Numbered from the stretch's first letter, positions 7,548 through 16,086 are shown. The stretch: 23,408 nucleotides of DNA from an uncultured Oscillospiraceae bacterium (GCA_900539695.1 UQDG01000029.1:1-23408); one strand, 5' to 3'. Numbers and translations: made by a program. The notes: a model not told the origin generated them from the sequence alone.

Positions 7548-9068
7548 TTATTTTTCTTTAGTAAATTGTTCGGTATAAGCGGCGAGTACCTGTTTCAGCG
7601 CTCCCTCGGTATCGGGCTTCAGGTCGCCGGTGGTACGGATGGTCTCCATCACGTCGTTGGCGGCGGCATTGTCGTCCAAATACCGGTACAAGCCCTGCTC
7701 GTAGGCACCAATGTCGGCCACGGCAATATCCTTCAGATAGCCGTGGATGGTGGCGTACAGGATGGCAACCTGCTTCTCCACAGGTACGGGGCTGTTGCGG
7801 TCCTGCTTGAGGATCTCCACAATGCGCTCGCCCTGGGCCAGACGGGCCTTGGTATCAGCGTCCAGGTCAGAGCCGAACTGGGCAAAGCCTTGCAGCTCGC
7901 GATACTGGGAGTAGATCAGTTTCAGCGTACCGGCAACTTTCTTCATCGCCTTGATCTGAGCGTTGCCGCCGACACGGGAAACCGAAATGCCGGGGTTGAC
8001 GGCAGGACGGATACCGGCGTGGAACAGCTCAGTCTCCAGGAAGATCTGGCCGTCGGTGATGGAGATAACGTTGGTCGGGATATAGGCCGAAACATCACCT
8101 GCCTGGGTCTCGATGATGGGCAGCGCGGTCAGAGAACCGCCGCCTTTCTCGTCGCTCAACTTGGCGGCACGCTCCAGCAGACGGCTGTGCAGATAGAAGA
8201 CATCGCCGGGGTAAGCTTCACGTCCCGGCGGACGGCGGATCAGCAGCGACAGGGCACGGTAAGCAACAGCGTGCTTGGACAGGTCATCATAGATGATGAG
8301 GACATGCTTGCCCTTCTGCATGAAGTACTCGCCCATAGCGCAGCCTGCGTAGGGGGCGATATACTGCAGCGGAGACAGCTCCGAAGCTGTGGCGCAAACA
8401 ACGGTCGTGTAGGCCATGGCGCCGTTCTTCTCGAGATTTTCCACGAGGGAAGCGACGGTGGAACGCTTTTGGCCGATGGCAACATAGATGCACAGAACGT
8501 CCTTGCCCTTCTGGTTGATGATGGTATCTGTGGCAATGACGGTCTTGCCGGTCTGGCGGTCGCCGATGATCAGCTCACGCTGGCCGCGGCCGATGGGGAT
8601 CATCGAGTCGATGGCCTTGATGCCGGTCTGCAGCGGCTGCTTGACAGGCTGGCGGTCCAGGATGCCGGGAGCCGGGGATTCGATAGCACGGTAATCGGCA
8701 GCTTCGATGGGGCCTTTGCCGTCGATGGGCTGACCCAGGGCGTTGACAACACGCCCAATCATCCCTTCACCGACAGGGACAGAAACGACCTTGCCGGTGC
8801 GGTGGATGCTGCTGCCTTCCTTGATCCCGCTGTCATCGCCCAGCAGAACGATGGAAACGCTGTTTTCTTCCAGGTTTTGGGCCATGCCGTAGGCGCCGCT
8901 CTCAAACTGGACCAGCTCACCGGCCATGCAGTTGTCCAGGCCGGCGGCACGGGCAATACCGTCGCCGACCATTGTGACAGTGCCGGTCTCGCTCTGCTCG
9001 ATCGCATTCTGGTAGTATTTGATCTGGGAGCGGATGATGCGGGAAATTTGTTCGGGTTTTAGTTGCAC
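7548..9068 (-). CDS. atpA: F1Fo ATP synthase alpha subunit
   Basis: Non-catalytic nucleotide-binding subunit of F1, about 506 residues. GDRQTGKT (P-loop, near 170) and the C-terminal pattern [17 protein letters not shown] are diagnostic. The start is uncertain. The frame is open to a GTG at 9083 with no ribosome site. The GTG at 9068 has GGTGA about 9 nt upstream and gives [16 protein letters not shown], closer to the family's usual N-terminus, so I prefer it. The 34-50 nt between atpH and atpA hold a small hairpin containing CACCTC, the same as the anti-Shine-Dalgarno core, which is unusual in this otherwise tightly packed operon. Confidence 0.95.
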   Translation of the reverse strand: MQLKPEQISRIIRSQIKYYQNAIEQSETGTVTMVGDGIARAAGLDNCMAGELVQFESGAYGMAQNLEENSVSIVLLGDDSGIKEGSSIHRTGKVVSVPVGEGMIGRVVNALGQPIDGKGPIEAADYRAIESPAPGILDRQPVKQPLQTGIKAIDSMIPIGRGQRELIIGDRQTGKTVIATDTIINQKGKDVLCIYVAIGQKRSTVASLVENLEKNGAMAYTTVVCATASELSPLQYIAPYAGCAMGEYFMQKGKHVLIIYDDLSKHAVAYRALSLLIRRPPGREAYPGDVFYLHSRLLERAAKLSDEKGGGSLTALPIIETQAGDVSAYIPTNVISITDGQIFLETELFHAGIRPAVNPGISVSRVGGNAQIKAMKKVAGTLKLIYSQYRELQGFAQFGSDLDADTKARLAQGERIVEILKQDRNSPVPVEKQVAILYATIHGYLKDIAVADIGAYEQGLYRYLDDNAAANDVMETIRTTGDLKPDTEGALKQVLAAYTEQFTKEK

Positions 9069-9117
9069 TGTTAGGTTCACCACACAATCTGTAAAATGAG
9101 GTGCTTTTACATCTTAA

Positions 9118-9654
9118 TTAAAGTACGACGCTGCCGATGCTGTCGCGCAGACGTTCCAAGCGGCGCTGTACTGTGCCGTCCAGACGGGTGCCGTTCAGGT
9201 CCAGGCGCAGGCCGCCCAAGATCGAAGGATCGACCTTGGCGGTCAGGCGTACCGTTTTGCCGGTCATCTCCTGCAGTTTGGCAAGCAGTTTCTCGCGGGA
9301 GGTGTCGTTCAGCGGTACGGCGGACACAACGGTTACTTCGATAATGCCGTGGTCGGCATTGTAGCGGTCACGGTAGGCGCGGACACAGCCGGGCAGTTCT
9401 GCCAGCAAGTTTTCCTCGCACAGCAGCTTTAAAAAATTTACCAGGTACGGGTGTGCTTCGGCAAAAGCCTTGTCAAGAAGCGCACAGCGTTCTTTCTTCG
9501 GTACGCCGGGGGTGGAAAGAAGGCGCAGGTAGGCAGGCTCCTGGTTAAAGCAATCCAAGGCCACATCCAGCTCCGCCAACAGCTGATCAGTCAGCTGCTC
9601 TTCTGCCGCCAGATCGTACAGGCTGCCGCCGTAGCGTTTGGCAAGTTCGGTCAC
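9118..9654 (-). CDS. atpH: F1Fo ATP synthase delta subunit
   Basis: Peripheral-stalk subunit that joins b to the top of F1 (OSCP homologue). The 178 residues match the family: an N-terminal helical domain (MTELAKRYGGSLYDLA) and a C-terminal part with TGKTVRLTAKVDPSILGGLRLDLNGTRLDGTVQRRLERL, cut here only by description, which is the conserved delta signature. It starts with GTG at 9654 in a GTGA overlap with the atpF stop, so its translation is coupled to atpF. Confidence 0.94.
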   Translation of the reverse strand: MTELAKRYGGSLYDLAAEEQLTDQLLAELDVALDCFNQEPAYLRLLSTPGVPKKERCALLDKAFAEAHPYLVNFLKLLCEENLLAELPGCVRAYRDRYNADHGIIEVTVVSAVPLNDTSREKLLAKLQEMTGKTVRLTAKVDPSILGGLRLDLNGTRLDGTVQRRLERLRDSIGSVVL

Positions 9655-10157
9655 GAGGCATCCCCCACATTCCGAATAAATTCATCGATCAGGGCCTGAT
9701 GATCGGCTTCGTTGATCTCGCGTTCGACCACCTTACCGGCAATCTCCACGGCCATGCCGCCAATCTCGTTCTTCAGGTCGTTCACAGCCTTCTTGCGCTC
9801 CTGCGCAATATCGGCCTCGGCTGCCGCGCGGATGGACGCGGCCTCGCTGCGGGCTTCGTTGAGGATGTCCTCTTCCCGCTTCTGGGCACGCACGGTGGCA
9901 TCCCGCAGCAGCGAATCGCGCTCGGCCTTGATGCTTTGCAGATGAGCCTGATACTCCTGCTCCAGGGCAGCCGCCTTTTGCTTGGCAGCGTCCGCGTCGG
10001 CGTACATCGTATCAATTTCCTGCTGGCGGTCGTCGATCATCTTTTTGACCGGCTTGAACAGGAAATGCTTCAGCACGGAAAAAGTGATGAGCATATTGCA
10101 GAAGGTGAACAGCGCAGTCCATGGGTTGACGCCGACAAAACTTTCAAAGCCTGTCAT
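9651..10157 (-). CDS. atpF: F1Fo ATP synthase b subunit
   Basis: Stator subunit with one membrane helix (about residues 11-33) followed by a long charged coiled coil rich in Ala, Glu, Lys and Arg (about 38-150). The 168 residues match the usual length. LFKPVKKMIDDRQQEI after the membrane helix is the typical b-subunit junction. The ATG at 10157 has AGGAGGGG 7 nt upstream. It overlaps atpH by 4 nt and lies 31 nt after atpE. Confidence 0.94.
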   Translation of the reverse strand: MTGFESFVGVNPWTALFTFCNMLITFSVLKHFLFKPVKKMIDDRQQEIDTMYADADAAKQKAAALEQEYQAHLQSIKAERDSLLRDATVRAQKREEDILNEARSEAASIRAAAEADIAQERKKAVNDLKNEIGGMAVEIAGKVVEREINEADHQALIDEFIRNVGDAS

Positions 10158-10188
10158 GGGTCGTCCCCTCCTTTCGTGTCAGACCTTC

Positions 10189-10443
<255 letters not shown>

Positions 10444-10465
10444 TTATAAAAATTTGTTTTTTGGT

Positions 10466-11329
10466 TTATACTTCCTCCGGCGGCGGACAGGCATTGCCGA
10501 TGTAAACCATCGTCAGCAGGCTGAAAACCAAGGCCTGGACACCACCAGAGAATACATCAAAATAAAGGCTGAGGATGCCGGGAATACCGACTTCCAGATA
10601 CGGCACGCCGGTCAAGCTTAAAATGCCCAGCAGGCCGGTCACGGCAAACACGATGCCAAAAATCTTTTTGCCCATCTTTTGTTTTTTGATGCCCAGCACC
10701 AGCAAAATGATGCCCAACACCAGCACCACGGCACCGGCGATAAAGCTTTTGCCCACCAGCCCCAGCACCATGGCCGAGCAGGCCGCCAGCGCGGAGTAGA
10801 GCAGACTTGTCAGCACGCCGCCGCCGGCAATGTTGCCAAAGTGACGGAACGCCATCGAGACGGGCTGTGCGATCTCGGAGATAATATTCATCGGGGTCAT
10901 GACAGCGACGGGCTCGGTAAAGCCTTTCAGCCAGCCAAGGAAGCCATTCTGCTTGATGGAGCACCCCCAGCAGATCACGCTGGTCATCAGCGCCCAGGTG
11001 ACGGTGGTGGAAAGATCCGCCGTGGCCGAGCGCAGGATGCCGGTCATGCCGATGAGTGTACCAAACAGCGACGACAGGAACAGCGCGCCGATATAGGGCG
11101 TCCAGTAAGCGTTGTGCTTGCCCATGGTGTCCTCGACCATGCCGTAGAGCATGGAAACACCTTTCTCCACTAACACCTGGCGGCGGCCGGGCCGCTTTTG
11201 CAGGTTGCGTCCCAGTACAATGCCTGCGATGCAAAGGATCAGCATAACCACAAACGAGGATGCCGCAGTCTGCGTGATGGGGATGCCGCCCAGGATCGGA
11301 GCTGTAAAGTAGATCTTAGGGCCATTCAT
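10466..11329 (-). CDS. atpB: F1Fo ATP synthase a subunit with an inserted helical hairpin
   Basis: Stator membrane subunit that forms the ion half-channels. The essential arginine is Arg162 in SMAFRHFGNIAGG, and the last helix with the conserved glutamine is QALVFSLLTMVYIG (Gln265). The distance from Arg to Gln is 103 residues, against 42 in E. coli (Arg210 to Gln252). The extra residues form two hydrophobic stretches (about 196-214 and 222-240) joined by the basic loop KKQKMGKK, so an additional membrane hairpin is inserted before the last helix. At 287 residues it is only modestly longer than usual because the N-terminal part is short. The frame is intact. The ATG at 11329 overlaps the stop of the upstream gene by 4 nt (ATGA). 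Confidence 0.94.
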   Translation of the reverse strand: MNGPKIYFTAPILGGIPITQTAASSFVVMLILCIAGIVLGRNLQKRPGRRQVLVEKGVSMLYGMVEDTMGKHNAYWTPYIGALFLSSLFGTLIGMTGILRSATADLSTTVTWALMTSVICWGCSIKQNGFLGWLKGFTEPVAVMTPMNIISEIAQPVSMAFRHFGNIAGGGVLTSLLYSALAACSAMVLGLVGKSFIAGAVVLVLGIILLVLGIKKQKMGKKIFGIVFAVTGLLGILSLTGVPYLEVGIPGILSLYFDVFSGGVQALVFSLLTMVYIGNACPPPEEV

Positions 11330-11742
11330 GGTGCAGTATCACCGCCTTTTTTATCATTCCGGAAAAATTCCAGTACTTTGATCGCCACCTGCGCGAACAA
11401 AAGCGGCAGCAAGGCGGCGACAGGGTCACAAACTTTAGCACGGAAAAGTACGATATAAATCAGCGCCAGCACCAGCGGGCGCACCACGCTGGATGTCTGG
11501 ATCTCCAGCTGCGCTTTCTGCGGGCTGCCGCCGTTGGCGGCACGGTCCAACGCATTGGAAACGGTAATGCTCAAGGATAAAAAGTTGCCTACGGCTAAGA
11601 TCCAGCCGAAAACGGCCCCCAGCAGGACCAGGCGGTCCAACCGACCCAGCAGCGCGTACACTGCCAGCATAACAGCAATGCAGACCAGCAAGGCGACGGC
11701 CAATCCGCCCACCTGCCGCAGTACATCGCGATTTTTCTGCAT
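11326..11742 (-). CDS. atpI: ATP synthase I-like membrane protein
   Basis: A 138-residue protein with four hydrophobic segments (about 10-30, 35-55, 80-98 and 106-122), ending in a charged tail. Small four-helix proteins in this place, just before atpB, belong to the ATP synthase subunit I family; in other bacteria they help assemble the c ring. Identification rests on position, size and topology more than on a sharp motif. The ATG at 11742 has GAGGTG about 9 nt upstream; an in-frame GTG at 11754 falls within that site. The stop overlaps the atpB start by 4 nt. Confidence 0.8.
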   Translation of the reverse strand: MQKNRDVLRQVGGLAVALLVCIAVMLAVYALLGRLDRLVLLGAVFGWILAVGNFLSLSITVSNALDRAANGGSPQKAQLEIQTSSVVRPLVLALIYIVLFRAKVCDPVAALLPLLFAQVAIKVLEFFRNDKKGGDTAP

Positions 11743-11769
11743 GGTAGGGATCACCTCGCAATAGTAAAT

Positions 11770-12036
11770 TTAATGGTTATTAAAGGAAATCGGCGGTGGG
11801 GTGCGGGGCGTATCCTCTTTTCCCTCACGGTCGATGCTTTTTAAGTTGCTGCGCAGGCTGCCTACCGAGCCAGCCAGTCCCAACAGCAGACCGACCAGCA
11901 CGACCCAGCCGCCCAGTGCAAATTCGTTCTTGAGCCAGACGGCCCCCAGCAAAAACAACACGGGCGGCAACGCCACAGAAAGCCCGAACTGCGTCAGCCA
12001 GACGAGGTGCCGGGTGATCTGGTACAGGTTTTTCAT
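11770..12036 (-). CDS. atpZ: AtpZ-like small membrane protein, first gene of the atp operon
   Basis: An 88-residue protein with two membrane helices (about 18-36 and 42-62) joined by a short loop, with a polar, proline-rich tail. The start (YQITRHLVWLTQFGLSVALPP), the glycine-rich second helix and the first position of an atp operon match the AtpZ/F0F1-ATPase gene 1 family, reported in Bacillus as a Mg2+/Ca2+ transporter linked to the synthase. The ATG at 12036 follows a run of seven G. It is the promoter-proximal gene, 27 nt before the next start. Confidence 0.8.
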   Translation of the reverse strand: MKNLYQITRHLVWLTQFGLSVALPPVLFLLGAVWLKNEFALGGWVVLVGLLLGLAGSVGSLRSNLKSIDREGKEDTPRTPPPISFNNH

Positions 12037-12070
12037 AGCACCCCCCCGTCGTATGCCTTATAATGCCCTT

Positions 12071-12099
12071 AGTATACACCCAAAAAGTTTATTTTTCAA
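12071..12099 (-). promoter_or_regulatory. Promoter of the ATP synthase operon
   Basis: On the minus strand TTGAAA (12094-12099) and TATACT (12071-12076) are 17 nt apart; the start lies about 30 nt before atpZ. The -35 box lies in one copy of a direct repeat (12086-12098 and 12101-12112, about 12 bp, A/T-rich). I see no other convincing promoter inside the ten-gene operon. Confidence 0.75.
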
Positions 12100-12172
12100 C
12101 AGTTATTTTTCACTTGTATGATGCAGAATTGTACGCTTTACTCATTTTGGCCGATTTTTGTACAAAACATGC

Positions 12173-12209
12173 AAAAAGCGCATAACAAGTTATGCAACCT
12201 GTTATGCGC
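12173..12209 (-). terminator. Terminator of the 102-residue gene
   Basis: On the minus strand GCGCATAACA and TGTTATGCGC pair over 10 bp, followed by TTTTT. The hairpin begins 7 nt after the stop codon and isolates the gene from the atp promoter downstream. Confidence 0.85.
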
Positions 12210-12216
12210 CTGCAAT

Positions 12217-12525
12217 TTATTGCAGTGGTTCGTCGTTTGTCTGCGGCAGATGGATGATGCCCAGTTGTAAAAACACAGGGTAAAGGTAGCTGGCTCCGTA
12301 GCAGCCGATCTTCTTGGGGCCGGTGATTGCCTCCCCGGCAGCCTCCCGCGCCTTGATGCGGGCCAGGGCATTGGCAACGGTTGAAATGGTGATGGACTTG
12401 TTTTTTCGGTTCACAAACAGCTCCCTGCCGTGGATCAGGTAGTGGAACGGCAGACCTTTGGCGGTGTAAAAGGTCTCCCCTTCGTGGGCTTGCAGCATGG
12501 CCCAGACTTCCTGCGGCGTTGGCAT
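12217..12525 (-). CDS. Conserved-looking protein of unknown function, 102 residues
   Basis: I cannot assign a function. The protein is soluble, without signal peptide or membrane helix. It has GETFYTAKGLPFHYLIHGRELF near the middle of its first half, then VNRKNKSITISTVANALARI, a basic, helix-turn-helix-like stretch, then GPKKIGCYGASYLYPVFLQLGII. The layout (beta-rich part, basic helical part, Gly/Tyr-rich end) resembles small nucleic-acid-binding proteins, but that is only an impression. The ATG at 12525 has AAAGGGG 8 nt upstream; the open frame to 12588 has no such site and crosses the promoter. It is a single-gene unit with its own promoter and terminator. Confidence 0.8.
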   Translation of the reverse strand: MPTPQEVWAMLQAHEGETFYTAKGLPFHYLIHGRELFVNRKNKSITISTVANALARIKAREAAGEAITGPKKIGCYGASYLYPVFLQLGIIHLPQTNDEPLQ

Positions 12526-12546
12526 GGTATCATCCCCTTTTATAGA

Positions 12547-12575
12547 AGGATAGCACAGCCTTCGACATGATGCAA
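12547..12575 (-). promoter_or_regulatory. Promoter of the 102-residue gene
   Basis: On the minus strand TTGCAT (12570-12575) and TATCCT (12547-12552) are 17 nt apart. The predicted start lies about 15 nt before the coding ATG, so the leader is very short. Confidence 0.6.
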
Positions 12576-12588
12576 CAGAAACAGACAA

Positions 12589-12625
12589 GAAAACCGCCCC
12601 TTATCCGCAAAGATAAAGGACGGTT
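12589..12625 (-). terminator. Terminator after plsY
   Basis: On the minus strand the arms 12612-12625 and 12592-12605 pair over 14 positions with two G-U pairs around a 6-nt loop, followed by a short TTTTC. It starts 9 nt after the plsY stop and ends the DUF512-der-plsY operon. Confidence 0.8.
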
Positions 12626-12634
12626 GCTATAAGG

Positions 12635-13312
12635 TTATTTCTTTTCGCCGAAGCGGTACTCGGTACCGTTTTTCAGGCGTTCGATGTTGGAGCGGTGCAG
12701 CCAGATGACCATGGCGGCCATGATGGCGCAGCATACGGTGCTGAACACGATGGTAGGCAGGTTTGCACCGCAGGCAATCAGGTTAATGAGGGTGCCTACG
12801 GGATACAAAGCGGCAATGATGATGCTGCCCAGGGATACGATGCGGGTGATGGCAACTTCGATCAGGAAGATGACCAGCAACGCGGCACAAACCAGCGGCT
12901 CAGTAGCCAAAGCTGCACCGGCACCAACCAGCACGCCCTTGCCGCCCTTGAAGCCGAAGAAGATCGGGCGGCTGTGGCCGATCATGCAGAAGATGGCGGC
13001 CAGATACGCACCACAGACAGGGTCCAGCGGGTTCTGCCAAGCAGCGCCCGTGCCGGAAAGCAGGGCATCGAAGATGAAGCGTCCCAGGTTGACGGCGGCC
13101 ACGCTTTTGCCAACGTCGCCAATGGTGGTAAACACAGCGGGCAGTTTGCCGTAGGTTCGCAGCACGTTGGTCATGCCAGCGTTACCGCTGCCATGGTCGC
13201 GCACGTCGTCATTGTACATGACCTTGGAGATCAGCACGCCGAACAGGATGCTGCCCAAGAGATACCCGCCCAGTGCGGTCAGCACGCAGGCCAGAATAAT
13301 ATTTGGCAGCAT
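12635..13312 (-). CDS. plsY: Glycerol-3-phosphate acyltransferase PlsY
   Basis: Integral membrane enzyme that transfers the acyl group of acyl-phosphate to glycerol-3-phosphate, the first step of phospholipid synthesis in most bacteria. The 225 residues have several membrane helices. HGSGNAGMTNVLRTYG (about 39-55) is PlsY motif 1, and GHSRPIFFGFKGGKGVLVGAG (about 105-125) contains motif 2. It begins 3 nt after the der stop. PlsY is often encoded next to der in Firmicutes, as here. Confidence 0.95.
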   Translation of the reverse strand: MLPNIILACVLTALGGYLLGSILFGVLISKVMYNDDVRDHGSGNAGMTNVLRTYGKLPAVFTTIGDVGKSVAAVNLGRFIFDALLSGTGAAWQNPLDPVCGAYLAAIFCMIGHSRPIFFGFKGGKGVLVGAGAALATEPLVCAALLVIFLIEVAITRIVSLGSIIIAALYPVGTLINLIACGANLPTIVFSTVCCAIMAAMVIWLHRSNIERLKNGTEYRFGEKK

Positions 13313-13315
13313 AAT

Positions 13316-14659
13316 TTACACCTTTCCGGCCTTGGCAGAACCGTCGCCGTGCTCACGGGTAATCATGCGGATGGGCGTGCCGGTCAGGCCAAAGGTCTCA
13401 CGGATCTGATTTTCCAGATAACGCTGGTACGAGAAATGGAACAGCGCTTTCTGGTTGACGAAGCAGACGAACGTCGGCGGGCGGGTGGAGATCTGGGTGA
13501 TATAGAACACCTTCAGTCGCTTGCCCTTGTCAGACGGCGGCTGGACCTTGGCGGTGGCACGGGCCAGCATCTCGTTCAAGGCGCCGGTGGGCACGCGGGT
13601 GCCGTTCTGGATGTCCACAAAATGGATGGTCTCAAACAGCTTGTCCACGCGCTGACCGGTCTTGGCACTGATGAACACGATGGGCGCATAGGACATGAAG
13701 CTGAAATCCTCTTCCAGCTTTTTGCGCATGGTATCCATGGTGTAGCTGTCCTTCTCGACAGCATCCCACTTGTTGACGGCGATGATGCAGGCCTTGCCCT
13801 GCTCGTGGGCGTAACCGGCGACCTTGGAGTCCTGCTCGGTAAAGCCGACAGTGGCGTCGATCATGATGACGCAGACGCGGCTGCGCTCAACGGCGGCCAG
13901 GCTGCGCAGGACGCTGTAGCGCTCAACACCGCTTTCCACCTTGCCCTTTTTGCGCAGGCCGGCGGTATCGGTAAAGACGAACTTGCCGTACTTGTTCTCC
14001 ACCATCGTGTCGATGGCGTCGCGGGTGGTGCCGGCCTCGTTGGCCACAATCAGGCGGTTCTCGCCCAGGATGTGGTTGATGAGGCTGGATTTGCCCACAT
14101 TGGGGCGGCCGATGACAGCAACGGTGATGCGGTCGTCGGCATCCTCAGGTTCTTCCTCAAAGTTGAGGTGAGCGCAGACGGCGTCCAGCAGGTCGCCGGT
14201 GCCGTGGCCATGCACGCCGGAAACGGGGATCAGCTCGCCCAGGCCCAGGCTGTAGAAATCGTACAGCTCCATAGGCGGCTCGCCGACCTTGTCGCACTTG
14301 TTGACAGCCAGTACTACGGGCTTGCCGCTGCGCATCAGCATGCTGGCGACGTCCTGGTCCTGCGGGGTCACACCGGCAGAAAGCTCGGTGACCATGACGA
14401 TGCAATCTGCGGAGTCGATGGCCAGCTGGGCCTGCTCACGCATGTGGGCCAGCAGGCCATCGTCGATGCGGGGCTCGATACCGCCGGTATCCACCAGCAG
14501 GAACTTGTGACCGCTCCATTCGCAGTCACAGAAAATACGGTCGCGGGTAACGCCGGGGGTGTCTTCGACAATAGCGAGACGCTGGCCGGTCAGTTTATTG
14601 AAAATTGTGGATTTGCCCACGTTGGGGCGGCCCACAATGGCTACGATCGGTTTTGCCAT
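13316..14659 (-). CDS. der: Ribosome-assembly GTPase Der (EngA)
   Basis: Tandem-domain GTPase needed for maturation of the 50S ribosomal subunit. The 447 residues contain two G domains, each with GRPNVGKS (at about 10 and 180), DTGG and DTAG switch motifs, and NKCDK and NKWDA specificity motifs. The C-terminal 100 residues fit the KH-like domain. The ATG at 14659 lies 1 nt after the DUF512 stop; the AGAGAGG of the preceding gene's end serves as ribosome site. Confidence 0.97.
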   Translation of the reverse strand: MAKPIVAIVGRPNVGKSTIFNKLTGQRLAIVEDTPGVTRDRIFCDCEWSGHKFLLVDTGGIEPRIDDGLLAHMREQAQLAIDSADCIVMVTELSAGVTPQDQDVASMLMRSGKPVVLAVNKCDKVGEPPMELYDFYSLGLGELIPVSGVHGHGTGDLLDAVCAHLNFEEEPEDADDRITVAVIGRPNVGKSSLINHILGENRLIVANEAGTTRDAIDTMVENKYGKFVFTDTAGLRKKGKVESGVERYSVLRSLAAVERSRVCVIMIDATVGFTEQDSKVAGYAHEQGKACIIAVNKWDAVEKDSYTMDTMRKKLEEDFSFMSYAPIVFISAKTGQRVDKLFETIHFVDIQNGTRVPTGALNEMLARATAKVQPPSDKGKRLKVFYITQISTRPPTFVCFVNQKALFHFSYQRYLENQIRETFGLTGTPIRMITREHGDGSAKAGKV

Positions 14660-14660
14660 A

Positions 14661-16010
14661 TCAGCTTTCCTCCCTCTTCTCTTTCTTCATAAGTTTCATC
14701 TTGCGCTTGTGTGAGCTTAAATACGCGCGGCAGCACCCGGCACCGTCGGTGGGAATGCATATGGCGCGGCAGCCCAGGGCTTCGCCCAGCTGCGACAGTG
14801 TAATATCATCGAGAAAACAATCTTTTTCATCCCGCAGCATTACTTCCGGCACGGCAATCGTATCGCTTTGCAGGTTGTCTTTGCACTGCTTGATGATGTC
14901 GGTGCCGGTAACAAGGCCTGCCACGCTGACATTGCCGCCGAAGTAATCGTTGCGGATGGCATGCACAGAAATCTTCACCTGTGGGTAACGCTGCATCAGT
15001 GTGTTGGCGCAATCTTCGATCAGCGGGGCGGCCAGCGTGCCGGTAACAACGTCCAGGCTGTGGGGCAGCACCAGGCCGCGGTAGTTTTCCAGTTCCTCTA
15101 AAAAAGTATCATGGTATTGCCGCCACATGCCCACGCCGTCCTCCAACTGGGCAAATTCGTCGTAGAATTCCGCTGCGGGGATCTCCCGCTCGGCGGTCAG
15201 GTACCATTCGTCGCTGGGGTAGATGACGCTGCGGCCGTACTCGGCGCGGCACTTCATGCTGAACTCTTCCAGAATGTCCAGCGTGGCAGCGGCGCTTTCC
15301 TTATCATAAGGCGTAAGCTTGTACAGTTTGTCGCGGTAGTCAGTGACGCCGGCGGGCACAGCGGCGATACTGCCCACCTGGGGGCGCAGCGCCAGCAGGT
15401 CGGTCAATGTGCGGCGCAGCTCGTCGCCATCGTTGATGCCGCGGCAGAGAACCAGCTGACAATTCAGCTCGATGCCGCCGGTAGCCAGCTTGGGCAGGTA
15501 TTTTAATACCTCGCCGCCGCGTTTGTTGGCCAGCATCCGCACCCGCAGCTCCGGGTTGGTGGTGTGTACCGAGACGAAGATCGGGCTGATGTGCATCTGG
15601 ATGATGCGGTCGATCTCGTGGTCCGTCAGGTTGGTCAGCGTAATATAGTTGCCAAACAGGAAGGACAGGCGCTCGTCGTCATCCTTAAAATACAGCGGGG
15701 CGCGCATGCCGGGCGGCAGCTGGTCGATGAAGCAGAACATGCAATGGTTGGAGCAGCTGTGCTTTTCATCGCCCAGATAGGTCTTGAAGTTGCAGCCTAA
15801 GGGTTCATACTCCCCTTTTTGCACCTGGATGGTACGGTGCTGCTCGTTCTCGCATACATCCAGCGAGAATGCGGCCGGGGTGGTGTAGAACTGATAGTCC
15901 AGCGCATCGTTCAGGGGGTGGCCGTCAACGGCCAGCAAAGCACAGCCTAAGGATAGCCCCAACTTTTGCGCGGGTGATCCCTCGTCGATCTTGGTTACAT
16001 ACAAAGGCAT
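14661..16010 (-). CDS. DUF512 protein with PDZ and radical-SAM-like domains
   Basis: A 449-residue protein of the DUF512 family, function unknown. The first 70 residues look like a PDZ domain (ITKIDEGSPAQKLGL-type repeat: VTKIDEGSPAQKLGLSLG). CSNHCMFCF places a CxxxCxxC cluster motif at Cys86, Cys90 and Cys93, as in radical SAM enzymes. The DUF512 part follows in the C-terminal half and ends in a very basic tail. The ATG at 16010 has AAAGGGGG about 9 nt upstream. It shares an operon with der, which starts 1 nt after its stop, and with plsY. The link with der suggests a role in ribosome or RNA biology, but this is inference from position. Confidence 0.9.
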   Translation of the reverse strand: MPLYVTKIDEGSPAQKLGLSLGCALLAVDGHPLNDALDYQFYTTPAAFSLDVCENEQHRTIQVQKGEYEPLGCNFKTYLGDEKHSCSNHCMFCFIDQLPPGMRAPLYFKDDDERLSFLFGNYITLTNLTDHEIDRIIQMHISPIFVSVHTTNPELRVRMLANKRGGEVLKYLPKLATGGIELNCQLVLCRGINDGDELRRTLTDLLALRPQVGSIAAVPAGVTDYRDKLYKLTPYDKESAAATLDILEEFSMKCRAEYGRSVIYPSDEWYLTAEREIPAAEFYDEFAQLEDGVGMWRQYHDTFLEELENYRGLVLPHSLDVVTGTLAAPLIEDCANTLMQRYPQVKISVHAIRNDYFGGNVSVAGLVTGTDIIKQCKDNLQSDTIAVPEVMLRDEKDCFLDDITLSQLGEALGCRAICIPTDGAGCCRAYLSSHKRKMKLMKKEKREES

Positions 16011-16047
16011 GCGGCGGGCCCCCTTTCGTTAAAAATAACACAACAAT

Positions 16048-16075
16048 AAAAAATGGGGAAGGCATCGCCCTCCCC
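16048..16075 (-). terminator. Terminator after rpmF
   Basis: On the minus strand a 9-bp stem (16067-16075 with 16055-16063, one G-U) with a 3-nt loop is followed by TTTTTT. It begins 11 nt after the rpmF stop and lies 37 nt before the start of the next gene. Confidence 0.85.
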
Positions 16076-16086
16076 ACGCAAGAGAC

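Noticed and set aside
7143..9062. 639-codon open frame on the plus strand
   Set aside because: It is antisense to atpA and atpG. The length results from codon bias in G+C-rich genes; the translation has no recognisable domain.
12695..14692. 665-codon open frame on the plus strand
   Set aside because: It is antisense to plsY and der, low in complexity (Gly, Ala, Asp, His-rich), and has no family features.
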